DNA of 64,000 bases, taken from assembly GCA_900215285.1 (NCBI GenBank), contig OCMG01000003.1, forward strand, positions 372,001-436,000, given 5' to 3'. Each line of letters starts with the position of its first letter. Position 1 is the stretch's first letter. Source of the stretch: Ensifer adhaerens. Lineage in GTDB: Bacteria > Pseudomonadota > Alphaproteobacteria > Rhizobiales > Rhizobiaceae. Both the position numbers and the translations under genes were made by a program. Of the stretch, positions 59,686 to 64,000 are shown piece after piece. Below the pieces are notes generated by a model. The model was not told where the DNA came from and made no database searches. It saw nothing but the letters and a program-made list of their open reading frames with translations.

Positions 59686-61261
59686 TTATATCGTTGCGGT
59701 GGACGTGGGGACCGCCAGTGCACGGGCAGGGGTCTTCACGTCCGACGGCCGACAGCTGGCGCGCGCCGTTTCGCCCACGCGTGTGCTGCAACCGCAAGCC
59801 GGACATTATGAACAGGTCAGCGACGAAATCTGGCAGGCTGTCATCGACAGCGTGCGCGCGGCCGTGCTCGAGGCGCAGGTCGATCCGGCGGATGTGGCAG
59901 CCATCGGCTTCGATGCCACATGCTCGCTGGTCGTGCGCGATTCTCACGGGCTCCCCTTGCCTGTGACGGCGGGAGGCGCGACGGAAGCCGATACCATGCT
60001 CTGGATGGACCATCGCGCGAATCGCGAGGCAGAGGAATGTTCGCTCGACGACCCGCTGGTGGACCGTTTCGGCGGCAGGCTTTCGCCAGAAATGCAATTG
60101 CCCAAGCTGCTCTGGATCAAGCGTCATCTTCCGCAAACCTGGGCTCGCATGGGTTCCGCCTTCGATCTTTGTGATTACCTCGCCTGGCGCGCCACCGGCG
60201 GCGACAGTCGTTCCCATTCGTCGCTCGCCTCAAAATGGGGGTATGAACCGGCCGCGCCCGGTGCTCGCCCGGACGCCTTCTACGCCCGCATCGGACTGGC
60301 CGATTTGGCGGACAAGGCCCGCCTGCCGGAATTTTCGCGCGCGCCTGCCGAGCCGGCAGGGCGTCTCTGTCCGGCCGCACAGAAGGAACTGGGACTGGGT
60401 CCGGGCTGCGTGGTGGCTTCGGGGCTCATTGACGGCTATGCCGGTGCCATCGGAGCCTTCTGTGGCACGGATCTGAGTCTCCACGAGCGCAAGGCGGCGC
60501 TGGTGGCGGGAACCTCCACCTGCCTGGTCACCTTTTCCGATCGCGCCTTCAACCACTCCGGATGCTGGGGCGGCTTTCGGGATGCCGGCCTCCCGGGCCT
60601 CTGGCTGATGGAAGCCGGGCAGTCAGCCTCCGGCGCTCTGCTCGATCACGTGATCCGCATGCATCCCGAGGGTGGTGCGCCGACGCGGGAAAAGCATCTG
60701 CACCTGCTCGAGCATATCGCCCGGCGCGTCGAGCAGGCAGGCGTCGAATATGGACGACCGATTGCGATCCTGCCTGACATTCACGGGTCGCGCTCGCCGG
60801 TGTCCGATCCGACCCTGACGGGCGCGGTGACCGGTCTGACGCTGGACACAAGTTTTGACGGTCTTGCTCAACTTTACTGGCGCGCCTGCGTGGCGCTGGC
60901 CTGCAGCATCCGCCAGATCCTGGAACATCTGCCGCAGGCGAGCACGATCGAGAGCCTGTTGATGACGGGCGGCTTTGCCGCTCATGCGCTGATTCCGCAG
61001 CTTTATGCGGATGTCACCGGTCGCGTCGTTCGCCTGCATGAGGGACGCGATGCGGTGCTGCTGGGAACCGCTGTCAATGCAGGGCTCGCCGCGGGGTTTT
61101 ACCGCGACATCGCCGAGGCCTCGGCCCGCATGTCGCCGGCGACGAAACAGGTGTCGCCACGGGCAGAGGCGTCCCGCGCCTATGAGCGCGATCACGCCGT
61201 ATTTCTCGCCATGCAGCGCCACCGCGCCGAGCTTGCGGCACTCCTGCAGCCGGTCGCTTGA
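59678..61261 (+). CDS. FGGY-family carbohydrate kinase (pentulokinase type)
   Basis: 527 aa from ATG at 59678, overlapping the HAD gene by 8 bases. FGGY landmarks: VDVGTASARAGVF at the N-terminus, phosphate-binding GTSTCLVTFS near residue 280 and AGQSASGALLDHVI. The LMTGGFAAHALIPQLYADVTG segment is the C-terminal ATP-binding motif (GGGA-type). Resembles D-ribulokinase/ribitol-operon kinases rather than xylulokinase. It phosphorylates the ketose formed by the dehydrogenases. Confidence 0.86.
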   Translation: MGDYIVAVDVGTASARAGVFTSDGRQLARAVSPTRVLQPQAGHYEQVSDEIWQAVIDSVRAAVLEAQVDPADVAAIGFDATCSLVVRDSHGLPLPVTAGGATEADTMLWMDHRANREAEECSLDDPLVDRFGGRLSPEMQLPKLLWIKRHLPQTWARMGSAFDLCDYLAWRATGGDSRSHSSLASKWGYEPAAPGARPDAFYARIGLADLADKARLPEFSRAPAEPAGRLCPAAQKELGLGPGCVVASGLIDGYAGAIGAFCGTDLSLHERKAALVAGTSTCLVTFSDRAFNHSGCWGGFRDAGLPGLWLMEAGQSASGALLDHVIRMHPEGGAPTREKHLHLLEHIARRVEQAGVEYGRPIAILPDIHGSRSPVSDPTLTGAVTGLTLDTSFDGLAQLYWRACVALACSIRQILEHLPQASTIESLLMTGGFAAHALIPQLYADVTGRVVRLHEGRDAVLLGTAVNAGLAAGFYRDIAEASARMSPATKQVSPRAEASRAYERDHAVFLAMQRHRAELAALLQPVA

Positions 61262-61342
61262 AAGCCTCGCGCAAGTCCTTGTCGGCATTGTCGGATCTCA
61301 AGCATGTACGTCGCCCGCCCGTACGGCCAGGAACCCGCATCG

Positions 61343-62947
61343 ATGACCAGTTCAAGTCTCAAGACCGTGACGGATGAAGCGCGTGCGCGCTATGTCCTTG
61401 GATTGAAGGAGCAGGCGGAAGGCCGCCTCGAGCGCGCCATTGAATTCTTCGACGCGGCCCTTGCCGTGCAGCCCGACTTTCCCGAGGCGCTCTGCTCGGG
61501 CGGCTATATCCTGCAGACCACGGGCCATTTCGAGGGGGCGCTTGCCTTCTACGGCCGTGCCATCGACCTGGCACCGGATTATTTCGATGCGCTGTTCAAC
61601 CGTGGCTGTCTCCATTTCGCGCTGAAGCGGCTCGAACCGGCCGTCGACGATTTCACCCGTGCAGCCGCGCTGCAGCCTGCGGATGCCGGTGCCCAATCCA
61701 ATCTGGGCGCCGCACTTTACCAGGTCGGACGTCTGGCCGAAGCGGTGGAGGTGCTGCGCAAGGCCCTGAAGCTCGATCCCGGCCTGATCGAGGCAGAGCT
61801 AAATCTCGGCAGCGCGCTGCGTCGCATGAGTCGCGAGGATGAGGCCGGCGAAGCCTTCATGCGTGCCGCGCTTCTGAAGCCGGATTGTGCCGAGGCCTAT
61901 TGCGGACTGGGAATTGTCGCCCGCGCCAAAGGCGCGTTCAAGGAGGCGATGGACTATTATGACTGCGCGCTCGCCTTCGACCCGAAGCTCGAAGAGGCGC
62001 TCTGCAGCAAGGGCAGCCTGCATCTGCTTCTCGGGCAGTTCGAGCAGGGTTGGGAAGGCTACGAAAGCCGCTGGGTCGACAGTCACCGGCCAATCCCGAT
62101 GTCGGACGCACGTTTTGATGCGGCGCGTCGCGAAACGATGGCAGGCAAGAGCGTGCTTGTGGTCAACGATCATGGCCTGGGCGACACGATCCAGTTCTAT
62201 CGCTATGTCAAACTGCTCGCTGACAATGGCGCCGACGTGACTTTCGCGGGACCTGCCAGGATGCAGCGGCTTCTCGCGACTTCCGGAGCCAGGACTGCCT
62301 GGCGCGATTCCAACGATTTCTCCGGCGCCTTCGACGCGACGATTGCCATCAGTTCGTTGCCGCGCGCCTTTGCCACGGTCGAGAGCACCATTCCCGCCGA
62401 CATTCCCTATCTGTCCGCCGAGCCGGACAAGGTTGACGTCTGGCGCGGACGGATGGGTGGCGGGGCCCTCAAGGTCGGGCTCTGCTGGCGCGGCAGCCAG
62501 GATTTCCGCGTCGATCCGCGCCGCTCGATTCCGCCAGCGGCGCTGCTGCCGCTTGCGGCCCTTTCGGGCGTCGAGTTCTATGCGCTGCACACGGATGTGC
62601 GCTCCGACGAATTGCCGGCCGGACTCGCCACGCGTGTTCAGGTCTTCGGCGACGGCTTCGACCAGGGCGCTGACGCCTTTGTCGACACAGCGGCCGTGAT
62701 GGCCAATCTCGATCTGATCGTAACCTGCGACACCTCGATTGCCCACCTTGCCGGTGCGCTCGGTCGTCCGGTGTGGGTGGCGTTGCGCCACATCGCGGAA
62801 TGGCGCTGGATGCTCGAGCGGGAGGACTCCCCCTGGTATCCCACGATGCGCCTGTTGCGCGCCAAGGCGGACGACGACTGGCTTGAACTTTTTGAACGTA
62901 TTGCCAACGATATTGCTGTGCTTGCACAAGAAAAGGAAAAAGACTGA
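61343..62947 (+). CDS. TPR-repeat glycosyltransferase-like protein
   Basis: 534 aa from ATG at 61343 (AGGAA upstream). At least six tetratricopeptide repeats (about residues 10-235; e.g. ALFNRGCLHFALKRLEPAVDDF, AQSNLGAALYQVGRLAEAVEVL) precede a GT-B-like C-terminal domain: VLVVNDHGLGDTIQFYRYV, KVGLCWRGSQDFRVDPRRS and DLIVTCDTSIAHLAGALGRPVWV. This matches TPR/heptosyltransferase-like (GT9/GT41-related) proteins. Target protein or glycan unknown. Confidence 0.8.
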   Translation: MTSSSLKTVTDEARARYVLGLKEQAEGRLERAIEFFDAALAVQPDFPEALCSGGYILQTTGHFEGALAFYGRAIDLAPDYFDALFNRGCLHFALKRLEPAVDDFTRAAALQPADAGAQSNLGAALYQVGRLAEAVEVLRKALKLDPGLIEAELNLGSALRRMSREDEAGEAFMRAALLKPDCAEAYCGLGIVARAKGAFKEAMDYYDCALAFDPKLEEALCSKGSLHLLLGQFEQGWEGYESRWVDSHRPIPMSDARFDAARRETMAGKSVLVVNDHGLGDTIQFYRYVKLLADNGADVTFAGPARMQRLLATSGARTAWRDSNDFSGAFDATIAISSLPRAFATVESTIPADIPYLSAEPDKVDVWRGRMGGGALKVGLCWRGSQDFRVDPRRSIPPAALLPLAALSGVEFYALHTDVRSDELPAGLATRVQVFGDGFDQGADAFVDTAAVMANLDLIVTCDTSIAHLAGALGRPVWVALRHIAEWRWMLEREDSPWYPTMRLLRAKADDDWLELFERIANDIAVLAQEKEKD

Positions 62948-63324
62948 TGATCGAAGTGCCGGTCTCCTGGGGCGAACTGGTCGACAAGATCACGATCCTC
63001 GAAATCAAGGCGGAGCGGATCAATGATCCGAAGAAGCTCGCCAATGTCACCCGCGAACTCTGGCTCCTGAACCGACGTCTCTCGCCCGTGGCGACCCAGG
63101 TGCTGCGCCTCAAGCTGCGCCTCAAGGATGTCAACACGAAGCTCTGGGATATCGAGGATCAGATCCGCGATTGCGAGCGCGAAAAGGATTTCGGCCCGCG
63201 CTTCGTCGAACTGGCTCGCGCCGTTTATGTGACCAACGACCAGCGTGCGGATGTGAAGCGCGAAATCAATTTCGCGCTGTCGTCTGAACTGGTCGAGGAA
63301 AAGTCCTACCGGCCCTATGCATGA
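62947..63324 (+). CDS. DUF6165-family protein
   Basis: 125 aa, starting at the last base of the TPR gene. A mostly helical, charged protein (IEVPVSWGELVDKITILEIK, NVTRELWLLNRRL, DIEDQIRDCEREKDFG), matching DUF6165. This family commonly sits beside TPR glycosyltransferases and cell-surface polysaccharide genes. No catalytic motif seen. Confidence 0.7.
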   Translation: MIEVPVSWGELVDKITILEIKAERINDPKKLANVTRELWLLNRRLSPVATQVLRLKLRLKDVNTKLWDIEDQIRDCEREKDFGPRFVELARAVYVTNDQRADVKREINFALSSELVEEKSYRPYA

Positions 63325-63328
63325 TTTG

Positions 63329-63505
63329 TCCTCTCCCCCTGTGGGAGAGGAAGAAAAATCAGCATCTTAGCTGAAAGCTAAGTGCTAGATTTTTCAGGTG
63401 AGGGGGCATTCTGCGCCGCTCTCGCATTCACCCCCTCACCAAGCTCGCCACGCCAATCGCCTGCGGCTCTTGGGGCGAGCTATCCTCTCCCACAAGGGGA
63501 GAGGA
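63329..63505. mobile_element. MITE-like element with 23-bp terminal inverted repeats
   Basis: Left end 63329-63351 and right end 63483-63505 are near-perfect inverted copies of each other (TCCTCTCCC...GGGAGAGGA type), each itself palindromic. Inside are a long hairpin (AAAAATCAGCA...TGCTAGATTTTT, ~63353-63392) and GGTGAGGGGG/ACCCCCTCACC arms. Non-coding, 177 bp, between DUF6165 and the GH4 gene. No target-site duplication was evident. Confidence 0.65.
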
Positions 63506-63690
63506 GGGGCATCGCTCTGCCTTGAGCATAAAATTACCCATAAAAGCACAAGCCTTCTCTTTTCATCTCCGCCCGCCCGGCGATATTCAAGCAATCAGAG
63601 GCGGTTGCGGTTGAAATCCCCCTGCGCTGCCGATTGAGCACAATATGGCCAACATCGAGACGATTGGCCGGCAGCGAGGAGCGCGACACC
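63506..63690 (+). promoter_or_regulatory. Upstream region of the GH4 gene
   Basis: About 185 bp containing the presumed promoter. It is AT-richer at 63520-63580. GAGGAG lies 12 bases before the GH4 ATG. No operator identified. Confidence 0.35.
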
Positions 63691-64000
63691 GATGAACCGG
63701 AACCCGAGAATTGCCTTTATCGGCGCAGGCTCCACAGTCTTCATGAAGAACATCATCGGCGACGTCCTGCAGCGCCCGGCGCTGGCGGGAGCCACGATCG
63801 CGCTGATGGACATCAACCCGCAGCGCCTTGCCGAAAGCGAGATCGTTGCCTCCAAGCTGATCAACACGCTCGGCGTCCCGGCGAAGATCGAGACGCATTC
63901 GGACCAGCGCCGCGCGCTCGACAAGGCCGACTTCGTCGTCGTTGCCTTCCAGATCGGCGGCTATGAGCCCTGCACGGTCACGGACTTCGAAGTGCCGAAG
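63691..64000 (+). CDS. GH4-family glycosidase (alpha-glucosidase/alpha-galactosidase), partial
   Basis: First 103 codons only; the gene runs off the right edge. RIAFIGAGSTVFMKNIIGDVL is the NAD-binding N-terminus of family 4 glycoside hydrolases (MelA/AglA), followed by the ALMDINPQRLAESE and VVVAFQIGGYEP segments typical of the family. These enzymes use NAD+ and Mn2+ in an oxidation-elimination mechanism to hydrolyse alpha- or beta-glycosides. Confidence 0.85.

Noticed and set aside
1..64000. CRISPR arrays, tRNA/rRNA genes, integrase or transposase genes
   Set aside because: No regularly spaced repeats, cloverleaf-like sequences, rRNA-like stretches or transposase motifs were seen. A tool-based search could still find something weak.

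Overview
The window is about 64 kb of GC-rich DNA with dense, mostly co-directional operons. It carries a complete repABC replication/partition locus (46.4-50.4 kb) with an antisense-RNA signature between repB and repC, and two identical 16-bp parS-like palindromes nearby. Together with a sorbitol/mannitol (smo/mtl-type) operon and rhizobial intergenic palindromes, this points to a plasmid or chromid of an alphaproteobacterium of the Rhizobiales, probably Rhizobiaceae. I cannot name the species.

Region 1 (1-13.1 kb) is a catabolic island with two operons. The first (1-7.1 kb, cut by the left edge) encodes a split PEP-synthase-like phosphotransferase (phenylphosphate-synthase/CreHI type), two HD-domain phosphohydrolases, an aldehyde dehydrogenase, a short-chain dehydrogenase, a putidaredoxin-type ferredoxin and its FAD reductase. 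It ends at a strong terminator. The second (7.5-13.1 kb) encodes a full six-component diiron monooxygenase of the toluene-4-monooxygenase/isoprene/alkene monooxygenase type (TmoABCDEF order), with all six iron ligands at the TmoA positions, followed by a DUF5519-like protein and an extra plant-type ferredoxin. My main hypothesis is a hydrocarbon pathway: the diiron enzyme makes a phenol or alcohol, a PEP-synthase-like enzyme phosphorylates it, the phosphorylated intermediate is oxidised to a carboxylate, and an HD hydrolase removes the phosphate.

Region 2 (13.1-14.4 kb) is a gene graveyard with fused remnants of an HpaI aldolase, an ABC solute-binding protein and a LysR regulator. Region 3 (14.5-23.4 kb) is an aromatic ring-hydroxylation/ring-cleavage operon (amidohydrolase, extradiol dioxygenase, MhpA-like hydroxylase, MFS transporter, FAH-family hydrolase) divergent from a GntR regulator, then sulfatase/FGE remnants, a bicupin and an esterase. 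Region 4 (23.8-33.4 kb) is an eight-gene operon with a branched-chain-type ABC importer between two paralogous aromatic-aldehyde dehydrogenases plus an SDR, divergent from an AraC regulator. Region 5 (33.4-37.4 kb) holds a GntR regulator facing an FAD-linked 2-hydroxyacid dehydrogenase and a TPP-dependent enzyme, with a clear double operator over the promoter.

Region 6 (37.4-46.2 kb) is mixed: a TadG-like protein, two valine-catabolism genes, a metallo-beta-lactamase-fold hydrolase, a type II dehydroquinase, a phosphomannomutase-like enzyme and a Xre/RES toxin-antitoxin pair. Region 7 (46.2-50.4 kb) is repABC. Region 8 (50.4-61.3 kb) is polyol uptake and catabolism: SorC regulator, smoEFGK-like ABC transporter, sorbitol dehydrogenase, mannitol 2-dehydrogenase, HAD phosphatase and FGGY kinase, with a VapBC module between regulator and operon. 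The right end has a TPR glycosyltransferase-like protein, a DUF6165 protein, a MITE-like element and the start of a GH4 glycosidase. I saw no tRNA, rRNA, CRISPR or intact transposase gene.
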